Of a stretch of 64,000 nt of DNA, positions 1 through 7,831 are shown one piece after another (the first letter of the stretch is position 1; every line of letters starts with the position of its first letter). The position numbers were made by a program, and so were the translations under genes. The notes under the pieces are model-generated. The model saw only the letters and a list, made by a program, of their open reading frames with translations. It did no database searches and was not told the DNA's origin. This stretch comes from Maribacter sp. BPC-D8 (lineage in GTDB: Bacteria; Bacteroidota; Bacteroidia; Flavobacteriales; Flavobacteriaceae). The stretch spans positions 4,340,001 to 4,404,000 of the forward strand of contig NZ_CP128187.1 in assembly GCF_035207705.1 (NCBI RefSeq), given 5' to 3'.

Positions 1-127
1 TCAAAAACAAGGAGCACTTAGGGTAACGTGTATTTCACAATGCGCCAAACGCATCACGCAAAATAAAAAGCCCGCAGCGCAAAACCACTAATTCAAAAGC
101 AAACTATCTCACTAACAAACTTAGCCT

Positions 128-1369
128 CTAATCATCTATCTCAGCATCCGGTAATTCTAAAATGGTACTTGTAGATAATGCATTACCCGCAATCCCTTTA
201 ATAGAACCGAAGAGTACATTGATATTTTCTTGAACGCCCCAAATTTGTTTCTCACGAACCGCAAAATTCTTGAACGCCGCTTTCTTCTCGTAGTTCAGTT
301 GCTTGATCATAGAATCGTAGTTCTCTATAATTCTATTAATGTTCTGTACAAACTCGTTACTGGTAAGGTAAGAATAGAGCAGCTCCATCTTATCGCCTTT
401 GTTCTCATCGGAAGATTTAATAGATTGGGTTTTTAGTAGCAGCTCACGCAGTACAAGTGATACACTTTTAACCTCGTTGAATCCGCAGATCCACACGCCA
501 TTTTTCTCCCCAAAACGATCCATGTCTGGCGGAAAAGTTTCGGTTACAATCACCGCAATATCAGCTTTGCAGTTAATCTGATCCTGCTTTAATTTATTGA
601 TCCAGTCGTTAGAGAAGTTTTTGGTACGCTTACTCTCATAAACGATAGAACCACAGGTTTGCTGTAACGAATTTATAACCGTTTGCACGCAATCTGCACC
701 ACGTACGCCTTTGCCCACCTCATCTATATCATCAAAAGGGTATGTAGCACGTAAAAGTTCTTCTAAGGCTAATTCTTGTACCTCTCCCTGCATTTGCATA
801 GAACCTTGCTCTGCCTTGCGCTTCATTTCATCAATAAGCTTCTTTTGATCTTCAAGTTGCTTTTGATATTCCTTCTCTTTCATCGCCATAGATTCCCGCT
901 CTTTGGCCTTGGCTTTTTCCTCTATTTCGGTCTGCTTTTCTAGCAATTCTTTTTGCACGTTCAGCTTTAGATCCTCCGCTTTTTCTTTAAGCTCGTTCTC
1001 ACGTTTAAGCAAATCTATTTCTTGCGAACGCAATGCCCTGTTTTCCTCTTTCTTTTTCTCGTTCTCTTCTTGTAGGGCTTTTAACTTCTGCTCAAAAGAT
1101 TCGTTGGTTTGCAGTTGTATTTTTTCAGATTCTTTAGCAAGGCGTTGTGCTAGCTTTTCTTTAAAAAGCTCGTTCTCCTTCTCCTTTTTCTTCTCGAACT
1201 CTTCAACTTCTAGAGCCAGTTTATTACGCTCTTTATTGAAAATTTCTGCCTGCTCCGCTACTTTACGCTCATACTCAGCCTTAAAATGCGCCTGCATTTT
1301 ACCAGATAACGCCTCTTCAACATCAAACTCATGCGCGCAATTGGGACACTTAATTTTATCTACCATCAT
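128..1369 (-). CDS. DUF2130 family coiled-coil protein
   Basis: A 413-residue soluble protein of the DUF2130 family. It opens with a CPNC pair followed by HEF (about residues 8-14), a short zinc-ribbon-like start. A very long charged coiled coil rich in Glu, Lys and Gln follows (about 25-205). The C-terminal globular DUF2130 domain (about 205-400) contains the EELLRATYPFDDIDEVGKGVRGAD-type core and a YESKRTKNFSNDWINKLKQD-type segment. The core resembles a nuclease-like fold (E-K with a preceding D), but that is inference. The molecular function is not established. Two adjacent Met codons are possible starts (1369 or 1366). It is transcribed away from the rest of the window edge, with no operon partner. 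Confidence 0.9.
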   Translation of the reverse strand: MMVDKIKCPNCAHEFDVEEALSGKMQAHFKAEYERKVAEQAEIFNKERNKLALEVEEFEKKKEKENELFKEKLAQRLAKESEKIQLQTNESFEQKLKALQEENEKKKEENRALRSQEIDLLKRENELKEKAEDLKLNVQKELLEKQTEIEEKAKAKERESMAMKEKEYQKQLEDQKKLIDEMKRKAEQGSMQMQGEVQELALEELLRATYPFDDIDEVGKGVRGADCVQTVINSLQQTCGSIVYESKRTKNFSNDWINKLKQDQINCKADIAVIVTETFPPDMDRFGEKNGVWICGFNEVKSVSLVLRELLLKTQSIKSSDENKGDKMELLYSYLTSNEFVQNINRIIENYDSMIKQLNYEKKAAFKNFAVREKQIWGVQENINVLFGSIKGIAGNALSTSTILELPDAEIDD

Positions 1370-1545
1370 TTATAACATACCAAATTCAACTATAAAAATA
1401 CAGAACCCGTACCAAGCTTACAATATTTGGAGGAACTCTTATGAAATGAAAATTTGAAACAAGCGTAGTATTTTGATTTACTGACAATTGTCATATGATG
1501 CCTTGCAACTTCATTATATTTTTGTTGCTCTAAAATAACCGACCT

Positions 1546-1689
1546 ATGATATCACAGATGATACCCCTTGTTAATTGGAGCTATGGCGTAATTCTTATTG
1601 CCATTTTTGCAGCCGTATGTTTAGGACTTGTACTTATAGTGCTGAATTTAATGAAGAACGATAAGAAAAAGCAAGAGCAAGAGGAGTAG
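1546..1689 (+). CDS. small single-pass membrane protein, 47 aa
   Basis: A short reading frame from ATG at 1546 to TAG at 1689. It encodes a hydrophobic segment of about 22 residues (GVILIAIFAAVCLGLVLIVL, residues about 14-33) followed by a strongly charged tail with KNDKKKQEQEE. This is the usual arrangement of a small bacterial inner-membrane protein with a cytoplasmic tail. It lies alone between two converging minus-strand genes and does not overlap a coding gene on the other strand, which favours a real gene. No family is recognised and the function is unknown. Confidence 0.6.
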   Translation: MISQMIPLVNWSYGVILIAIFAAVCLGLVLIVLNLMKNDKKKQEQEE

Positions 1690-1695
1690 CATAGG

Positions 1696-2655
1696 CTATT
1701 CCGTTCCACCTTTGCTTTTAAGTAGTTCAATTGCTGCTGTATGATTTCTCGTAATAGCTTTATTCAAAGCTGTTCGTTTCTGCTTGTCTTTTAGGTTAAT
1801 GTCAACATTATTGTCTAGACAAAAGGTTATGCCTACCAGGTTGTTTCTGTCTGTAAAATTATGCAAGTGCGGAAACGATGCATCGTATGTGTTGAGGTCT
1901 CCGCCTATACGTAATAAAAAATCTAGTGTTTCTCGGTTGGTACAATCGGCGGCGAGATAAAAACCTTTTTTGTCAAACTCTTTATCAAAAGCTTCCTTAT
2001 GGTGTTCGTAGATATAGGTAACGATATCGGGCGAATGTTTAAATGCAATTTGAAGCGGAGAAGAACCTAGCGATTTTTTATTGATATCAGCCCCTTTTTC
2101 GGCAACAGCAATAAAACCTTCAAGGTTATTGTTCTCAGTACAAAATGCAAGCGGAGTGCCAGTATATTCAAGTACTTTGTTTAATTGAGATTTCTTTGCA
2201 GTTTTCGCTATTTCTAAAATGTTAGCGGTGTCGTTCATATAACAGGCATAGACTAACGTATTTTTAATCTTTTCTTTTTTGATGGAGCTTTCTAGAGTAG
2301 TAATGCGTTCTTCAGTAGCGGGTTTAATACCAAATTCTTGAAATATTAGAAGTTCAAATAAATCACTATCAAAAAGTTCGGGATTGTATTTGGGTATAGA
2401 TTTAATACTAAAAGAAGATGAGTTTTCTTGGTAGATTATGGTTACTCCCGTTCCAGTTAGATCTTGCTGAATGCGATCAGAAAATTCTTTGAACAATTCA
2501 ACAGTCTTATTAGCGTAATTTATAGTGTTGTTTTCTACGGTATATAAGGCAGATGTAAATGCGTTATTGGTAGCCAGAATTACAAAGTAGTAATAGTCAC
2601 TATTTATTCTTTTGGCAATATCAGAAAACAGTTGTTGGGTAGATGTTATTGACAT
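1696..2655 (-). CDS. ankyrin-repeat protein
   Basis: A 319-residue protein without a signal peptide. The first 120 residues form a domain I do not recognise. The C-terminal part (about 135-315) is built of degenerate ankyrin repeats: LAFCTENNNLEGFIAVAEKG, GSSPLQIAFKHSPDIVTYI, and the best one, RTALNKAITRNHTAAIELL, near the C terminus. It is presumably a cytosolic protein-binding scaffold. The N-terminal domain may be a general stress-type or DUF4303-like domain (inference only). Its stop lies 6 bases from the stop of the small membrane-protein gene on the other strand. Confidence 0.8.
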   Translation of the reverse strand: MSITSTQQLFSDIAKRINSDYYYFVILATNNAFTSALYTVENNTINYANKTVELFKEFSDRIQQDLTGTGVTIIYQENSSSFSIKSIPKYNPELFDSDLFELLIFQEFGIKPATEERITTLESSIKKEKIKNTLVYACYMNDTANILEIAKTAKKSQLNKVLEYTGTPLAFCTENNNLEGFIAVAEKGADINKKSLGSSPLQIAFKHSPDIVTYIYEHHKEAFDKEFDKKGFYLAADCTNRETLDFLLRIGGDLNTYDASFPHLHNFTDRNNLVGITFCLDNNVDINLKDKQKRTALNKAITRNHTAAIELLKSKGGTE

Positions 2656-2708
2656 GTGTAAGATTTTTTTTTCTGTGAAGCGGTTTAATGTATTGCTATG
2701 TCTCGTAT

Positions 2709-3242
2709 TTATTGATACAACACATACCTAGGCGGCACCAATCCGTTTAATCGCATAGATACTAGCATTTGTGCCCTGTGGTGCGTAATATGGTCTGCCA
2801 ATAGCATATAAATTTGGCGCTTACTTCTAGTAGATCCAAAATAGTCAAGCTCTATATTTAATTCTGCGGGTACAACATCTTGTAAAAGGGCAATGGCTTC
2901 GGTAAACGTTTGGTCTATACGAGCCATCATTTCTTCTTTTGTTTTGTTGGCAGGTTTAAAAATGGTGTCGGTTTGGTACACACGTGCTTCTCGGTTGCCT
3001 ATAAGAGACTGACTGTGCCAGTCAAGTGCAAAACCAATATGCATTAAATTTTCTGAAAAACTCAAGGACTCTTCCGTCGCTTTATAATCATACTTTTCTT
3101 CCGGCATCATATCAGCTACCAGTAATAAATATTTGCGGGAGTTTTCTAAGCGTTCTATGGAGTCGTCAATGAATTCGTTTTGTTGGGCTATAAGCGGAGA
3201 GGAAGTTAATAGAAGTAATGTGATGACAATGAGATTTTTCAT
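2709..3242 (-). CDS. DinB-like four-helix protein, exported
   Basis: A 177-residue protein with a clear signal peptide (MKNLIVITLLLLTSSPLIA, cleaved near AQQ). The mature part matches the DinB/YfiT superfamily. A His sits in the LMHIGFALDWHSQSL helix and a HITHHRAQM motif near the C terminus supplies further His residues; together these form the metal-site triad typical of the fold. DinB-like proteins include metal-dependent thiol transferases, but the substrate here is unknown. Export is uncommon for the superfamily, though it occurs often in Bacteroidetes. It is a stand-alone gene with no operon partner. Confidence 0.85.
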   Translation of the reverse strand: MKNLIVITLLLLTSSPLIAQQNEFIDDSIERLENSRKYLLLVADMMPEEKYDYKATEESLSFSENLMHIGFALDWHSQSLIGNREARVYQTDTIFKPANKTKEEMMARIDQTFTEAIALLQDVVPAELNIELDYFGSTRSKRQIYMLLADHITHHRAQMLVSMRLNGLVPPRYVLYQ

Positions 3243-3319
3243 GATGATTTTTTTTGATTGATGAATGAATATCGAAGTTACTTCAATTAAAAATACGAAA
3301 TCCCTTTCTACTACTTCAC

Positions 3320-4561
3320 TTACCAGCCTTTAGGCAATGGGTCAAGTAACTGCACAATGGGTGATGGCAGGGCGTTTCCTGGAAGTTTATTTAGAATATC
3401 GGCAAATTCATGTTCATCAAATCCAAGTGCGGCATTCCAGTATAACTCGTTAGCCCTACTAGAACTTAAAGGTCGAACTTGATCTCCTGGCCACTCTTTT
3501 TTACCGAGAATAAAAGGAGTGATATAATCAATAGCAAGTCGAATACTACGACCCTCGGTACTGCGATAGGCAAATAGGTCAATATCGAGATGACGACCAA
3601 GTCGGGCAACACCTACTAGCGCACGTGCACCGTAAATACTATAGCTCAATGCATTAGTGCGAATAAGTTCTTGGGGTTGGCGTCCATCGATGAATACCTG
3701 TCCAAAAATACGTGCAGGCATAAGCTCAAGATAAGTTCGTGCAATCTCAGGTTTTTCACCATAGAGAGAAAAGAGAATAAGATGCTGATTATACCAAGCA
3801 CCGTGGTTGTTAGGTTGCATAGCTTCTTCGATACCTTCGGGACTTTTCACCATCCAGGTAGATAATTCACCAAACCAATTACGCAGGTCGGTTTTGTCTT
3901 TATCAGTCCAACCAGAAAAGTCCTCAAGCAGAATAGCACAATCTACAACCCAATCCATACGATTAGATTCTAGAATACCACCACTACTATTATAGTCGTG
4001 ACCACGGCGTTTTTGACCATAGCGGAAATTAGGGTTCATCTTAGTTTCAGGATTTAGATACCAAGCACGAATTTGCTGCACTGCACGTTCTGCGTACCGT
4101 TCATCGCCAGTGAAATACCAAGCAGGCACAAGAGAAGTTACTGCCTTGTTCATGGCTTCTAGCCTAGAGACATCAGAGGTGCGGCGATCAGGGTTTGTAA
4201 CTCCGTCACGCCAAATGTAAGGACCATTTGGATTTTCAGCATCTGGCCACCAATAGGGGCTATAGCTAAAGTAATCGTGCGCATCGCTGCTCGGTGGCAA
4301 GGCACCTTCTGCTACCACGTTGACAATCGGTTGCTCAAGTGCGGCATCGGCATCTGTAACGATTTTTTTCAAAGCTGCCACCAAATCAGTATTACCCGCT
4401 GCAAGTTCTTTTTTTATTCGTGGCAGTTGATCTCCTTGACCAAGTAATAAAGATGGTGTGGTATTGGGTTCGCTGTTTTGGGCGAAAGCGAATGTTGTCA
4501 ATAGAATGCATAAGAATGGCAAAGTAAGATAGTCGTAACGTAACTTTAACAGTGTATTCAT
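3320..4561 (-). CDS. polysaccharide lyase with alginate_lyase (PF05426) domain, PL5/PL38-like
   Basis: A 413-residue exported protein (signal peptide about 1-28, ending FAFAQ). Residues about 60-380 fit the alpha/alpha-toroid Alginate_lyase domain. Visible signatures are SYSPYWWPDAENPNGPYIWRDG, which is conserved in this domain, and QPNNHGAWYNQHLILFSLYG, whose NNH and Tyr correspond to the catalytic His and its surroundings in PL5. The family cleaves uronate polymers by beta-elimination: alginate in PL5, glucuronan in PL38. I cannot separate PL5 from PL38 by eye; the length and the PYWWPD segment look more like the Bacteroidetes PL38-type proteins. It lies 40 kb from the alginate locus and has no SusC/D neighbour. 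Confidence 0.82.
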   Translation of the reverse strand: MNTLLKLRYDYLTLPFLCILLTTFAFAQNSEPNTTPSLLLGQGDQLPRIKKELAAGNTDLVAALKKIVTDADAALEQPIVNVVAEGALPPSSDAHDYFSYSPYWWPDAENPNGPYIWRDGVTNPDRRTSDVSRLEAMNKAVTSLVPAWYFTGDERYAERAVQQIRAWYLNPETKMNPNFRYGQKRRGHDYNSSGGILESNRMDWVVDCAILLEDFSGWTDKDKTDLRNWFGELSTWMVKSPEGIEEAMQPNNHGAWYNQHLILFSLYGEKPEIARTYLELMPARIFGQVFIDGRQPQELIRTNALSYSIYGARALVGVARLGRHLDIDLFAYRSTEGRSIRLAIDYITPFILGKKEWPGDQVRPLSSSRANELYWNAALGFDEHEFADILNKLPGNALPSPIVQLLDPLPKGW

Positions 4562-4768
4562 AATGCAAAATTTTCATATCAAGTTTGAGATATAAAATTT
4601 AGCCTAATTAAAGCAGATTAGCTAGGGAGATCATCAATTTAACTACGTAATATTTAATGAAACTAATGATTTAAAATATTAAAGAAATATGACCATCCTT
4701 CGTTTGTAGTAATTTCATAGGGTTATATTGGGCTTAGCCAATAAAACTTTAAAAATTATTTTGTTTAT

Positions 4769-5782
4769 TTAATCTCTTCTAAGCCAGGCGTCAAACTCTC
4801 TTAATTTGTTTTCGTTTACTGCAAGCCATTTTAAAGATTCCTGATTTTTAATTTGACTAATGTATTGGCAATAGGTTTCTAAATGGTCGCTTTTTGCTAA
4901 ATCGTAAAAGAAAGGCACATAGAATGTCCACCAAATATTTTTATTACTATCCTCCTTGAGTTCTCCTAATATTTTAAAGAATGACTCGGTATTTTCTTTG
5001 AACATTTCTTCATCTGTCTTGTCTTTATTTTCTTCAATTGATTTTGAAGCTTCTAACATAGAAATCATTAATTCTGCAGCACCAAATTGTTTGTCATTAT
5101 TCATATCCAACAGAATATTAATAGTGTTAGGTTTTTTAGAGTCTTTAGTAACATTACCACTAAAATTATTTTGCAAATTCTTAAATGCTTCTTTAGACCT
5201 TTCACTATTCGGTTCTAAGAATAGAAAGTAGTGAGATGCCAATAAAGTTTGAACTTTATTCCCTTTTTGATTATGAATATAAGAGAGTATTAAATGGCTA
5301 CTTGAATGATTGGGATTTAATTCAATTGCCTTTATCAAATGTTCTTCTGCTTTGTCTAGGGCATTTTGCTTGTAGTAATTTATACCTAAGTTAAAATGAA
5401 GTAGATAATGACTTTGTTTTTGTTTTATTGCTTTTTCAAAAAGTTTAATGGATTCTTTTGTTTTACCTAGCATGTCTAAGGATGAGCCTTTTGTGAGAGT
5501 GGCTTCTAACATGTGGTCTTCCTTTTGCTTTAGAACGAAATCTGAGTATTTAACCGCTTCTTCATAATCTCCTTTAGAAAAGTAGCTCAACGACATTTCG
5601 TAATGGGCAATAGTAGATACTGGATCTATTTCAAGTGCTTTAGTGTAGGCAGTAATGGCATTATCATATTCTCCATTATCGTGGTATTGTATTCCTTCTT
5701 TTATATAGTTGTCAAAGGTGTTTTGGGCAGATGTAAAAAGGAAAGAAAATAGTAAAATAGTAGTAATGGCAAATAGTTTCAT
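4769..5782 (-). CDS. exported TPR-repeat protein
   Basis: About 337 residues from the preferred start MKLFAITTILLFSFLFTSAQ, which gives a good signal peptide; a Met seven codons upstream (5803) is also possible. At least four tetratricopeptide repeats follow (about residues 20-180), including GEYDNAITAYTKALEIDP, GDYEEAVKYSDFVL and NALDKAEEHLIKAIELNPNH. The C-terminal 150 residues lack clear repeats and resemble a domain of unknown function with two helices and a KNIWWTFYVPFFYDL stretch. It probably acts as a periplasmic protein-interaction scaffold. No specific role is supported by its neighbours. Confidence 0.82.
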   Translation of the reverse strand: MKLFAITTILLFSFLFTSAQNTFDNYIKEGIQYHDNGEYDNAITAYTKALEIDPVSTIAHYEMSLSYFSKGDYEEAVKYSDFVLKQKEDHMLEATLTKGSSLDMLGKTKESIKLFEKAIKQKQSHYLLHFNLGINYYKQNALDKAEEHLIKAIELNPNHSSSHLILSYIHNQKGNKVQTLLASHYFLFLEPNSERSKEAFKNLQNNFSGNVTKDSKKPNTINILLDMNNDKQFGAAELMISMLEASKSIEENKDKTDEEMFKENTESFFKILGELKEDSNKNIWWTFYVPFFYDLAKSDHLETYCQYISQIKNQESLKWLAVNENKLREFDAWLRRD

Positions 5783-6235
5783 AGCTGGTTTATTGGTTTG
5801 CAACTAATTTAAGAAATACAAATTGAATTGGAAAAGCTCAAAAGAATCCATTCCTTTCATAAGAGTATAGGTTTTCGTTTTGGTTGTGGGTTGTTGGGAG
5901 TTTGGTTTTTAGAATAGTTGCTTCGTCTGTTTTATCTAAAAAGTTTAAAAAAAGTCACAATCTATTCCCCTCTCGGGAGGGGCTAGGGGTGGGTAGTTTG
6001 TAAGTTAGAATGTTGAATGCATGTTCCAGTTGAAGAATTTGGTGAGAGTTGCGTTTTTAATTTCAGCATAGTACACCGTAGCACCCACCCCTCAATCCCC
6101 TCCCAAAAGGGGAGGAATACGTTTTTGGTTGTGGGTTTGTTACTGCTTGGGAGATTTGTTTTTACAAGAGTTATTTCGTCTGTTTTATCTAAAAAGTTTA
6201 AAAAAAGTCACAATCTATTCCCCTCTTGGGAGGGG

Positions 6236-6619
6236 CTAGGGGTGGGTATTTGATTGTTCTAGTTTCTTAATTTCTACTTTAATTTCCTCTAAAACAAAAG
6301 TCAGATTATCTTTTACATCAGTATCAGAAAATCTAATCATTATTACTCCTAATGACTCTAATTTAGATTGCCTTCGCTTATCTTTTTCTTCATGCCCTTC
6401 TTCAAAGTGAATACTGCCATCTACTTCTATGGCGAGTTGGAGGTCTTTGCAATAAAAATCAACTATATATTGGTCAATGGGTATTTGTCTACTAAACTTA
6501 TGTCCTAGTTTTTTGCTTTTAATTTCTCGCCAAAGCGCAATTTCACCAAGGGTCATGTTATTCCTTAAGTTTTTAGCTAGGTCTACTAAATATGGGTGGT
6601 ATGGTATAATTTTTCTCAT
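6236..6619 (-). CDS. DUF559 restriction-like endonuclease
   Basis: About 127 residues from the preferred start MRKIIPYHPYLVDLAKNLRN at 6619. An upstream Met at 6649 would translate repeat DNA. The protein is a typical DUF559/Vsr-like nuclease: NMTLGEIALWREIKSKKLG, FSRQIPIDQYIVDFYC, then LAIEVDGSIHF, which supplies the D and E-x-D of a PD-(D/E)xK active site. The gene sits exactly in the place of one inter-unit spacer. Its start is 8 bases from a degenerate left arm (6627-6657), and its last codons (T-H-P-stop) and TAG stop are read from the CACCCCTAG of the right arm at 6219-6247. It may be the mobility or maintenance protein of the repeat family, which is inference. No methyltransferase is nearby. 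Confidence 0.85.
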   Translation of the reverse strand: MRKIIPYHPYLVDLAKNLRNNMTLGEIALWREIKSKKLGHKFSRQIPIDQYIVDFYCKDLQLAIEVDGSIHFEEGHEEKDKRRQSKLESLGVIMIRFSDTDVKDNLTFVLEEIKVEIKKLEQSNTHP

Positions 6620-6787
6620 CGTAGAATCCACCCTTTTATCCCTTCCCAAGTGGGTAGATGTACGCTTTTGATTGCGAAATTAGAGTTAGTCGAAACTTCT
6701 ATTTTCATAAGAATAATTTGGTATTGAATATATTTTAATCACAGTCACTATCTGTTCCCCTCTCGGGAGGGGCTAGGGGTGGGTTCT

Positions 6788-7012
6788 TTATTCTATAATT
6801 TCATAGTCAATACTTAACTTTCTCAAAGCTCTTAAAGCTGATCCAGAATTTTTATCGCTTACTTCAATATCTACTGCATCACCTTCTAAAAGTATATCTG
6901 TAAGTTCATTAGCAAGCGAATCGCTAACGTTTGACGATAATTCTGCTATACATTTTGTTATCGCTCTTCTGTCTGGTCGTTGAGCATCACAAGACAATAA
7001 GTTTAGTTTCAT
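6788..7012 (-). CDS. small protein of unknown function, 74 aa
   Basis: The reading frame from MKLNLLSCDAQRPDRRAITK (an upstream Met at 7033 is less likely) encodes a compact alpha/beta protein ending SALRALRKLSIDYEIIE. The alternating hydrophobic pattern, two predicted helices and a terminal beta strand resemble ribosomal L7/L12 C-terminal-like small domains, but I do not recognise the family. The gene lies between two copies of the right repeat arm (6755-6784 and the remnant at 7067-7094); its stop is 3 bases from the first. Codon use looks coding and no gene opposes it. Function unknown. Confidence 0.6.
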   Translation of the reverse strand: MKLNLLSCDAQRPDRRAITKCIAELSSNVSDSLANELTDILLEGDAVDIEVSDKNSGSALRALRKLSIDYEIIE

Positions 7013-7831
7013 AGTTTTAGTTTGTTGCTGCAAGATACTAGAGTTTAATTAAAGGCAGACTCTATTTCTGTTAGGTTCTAGCTAGGAGTGGGTAGCTTGA
7101 TTGTTAGTTTGTTGCAATTTTCATCATCTCGACACCCACCCCTTTATCCCCTCCCAAGAGGGGAGGATTTCGTTTTGTTCGCGGGTTAGTTGTTTGTTGT
7201 GAGTTTCGTTTCTACAAGAACTACCTCGTCTGTTTTATCCAAAAAGTTTAATCATAGTCACTTTATGTTCCCCTCTCGTGAGGGGTTTGGGGTGGGTTGT
7301 TTATTAGTTAGAATGTTGAGTGTATGTTCCAATTTAAGAATTTGGTAAAAGTGGCGTTTTTAATTTCTGCATAGTGCACCTGAGAACCCACCCCTTTGGT
7401 CCCCTCCCAAGAGGGGAGGATTTCGTTTATGATTGCGAGTTTAGGTGGTGTTGTGAGTTTCGTTTCCATAAGAGTTAACTTGTCTGATTAATCTAGAAAA
7501 TTGATTTATAGTCAGTATCTGTTCCCCTCTTGGGAGGGGCTAGGGGTGGGTTGTTTGTATGTTAGAATGTTGAATGTACATTCCGGTTGAAGAATTTGGT
7601 GAGGGTGGTGTTTTTAATTTCAGTATAGTGCACTCGAGAACCCACCCCTTTGGTCCCCTCCCAAGAGGGGAGGATTTCGTTTTTGTTTGCGAAATTTTAG
7701 GTTGTTGGTTTTTGATTTTTAATAAGAATTACCTCGTCTGTTTTATCTAAAAAGTTTAATACAAGTCAGAAACTGTTCCCCTCTTGGGAGGGGCTAGGGG
7801 TGGGTAATTGGTTGGGAGAAATAATCTAATA

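Larger units (their letters stand above)
5845..7805. repeat. palindromic repeat array, cluster 1
   Basis: A tandem array of a GC-rich inverted-repeat unit in AT-rich DNA. Each unit has a left arm (ACCCACCCCTTTGGTCCCCT type, itself ending in GAGGGGAGGA), about 100 bp of conserved inner spacer, and a right arm (CCCCTCTCGGGAGGGGCTAG, then GGGTGGGT) that is the inverted complement of the left. Units: remnant 5845-5994 (right arm 5965-5994), 6082-6247, degenerate 6627-6784, right-arm remnant 7067-7094, 7133-7297, 7387-7551 and 7640-7805. Complete units are 165-166 bp. Between units lies a second conserved spacer of 87-89 bp, giving a period near 254 bp. Two genes are lodged in the array at 6236-6619 and 6788-7012. 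Confidence 0.95.

Noticed and set aside
903..1457. A 184-codon frame opposite the DUF2130 gene
   Set aside because: Ser/Phe-rich translation of the antisense of a Glu/Lys-rich coiled coil; a shadow of the real gene.
6017..6253. Reading frames across the repeat units (also 11187-11384 and 11221-11466)
   Set aside because: They translate arm and spacer DNA shared by all units, and their ends vary with each copy; no protein features.
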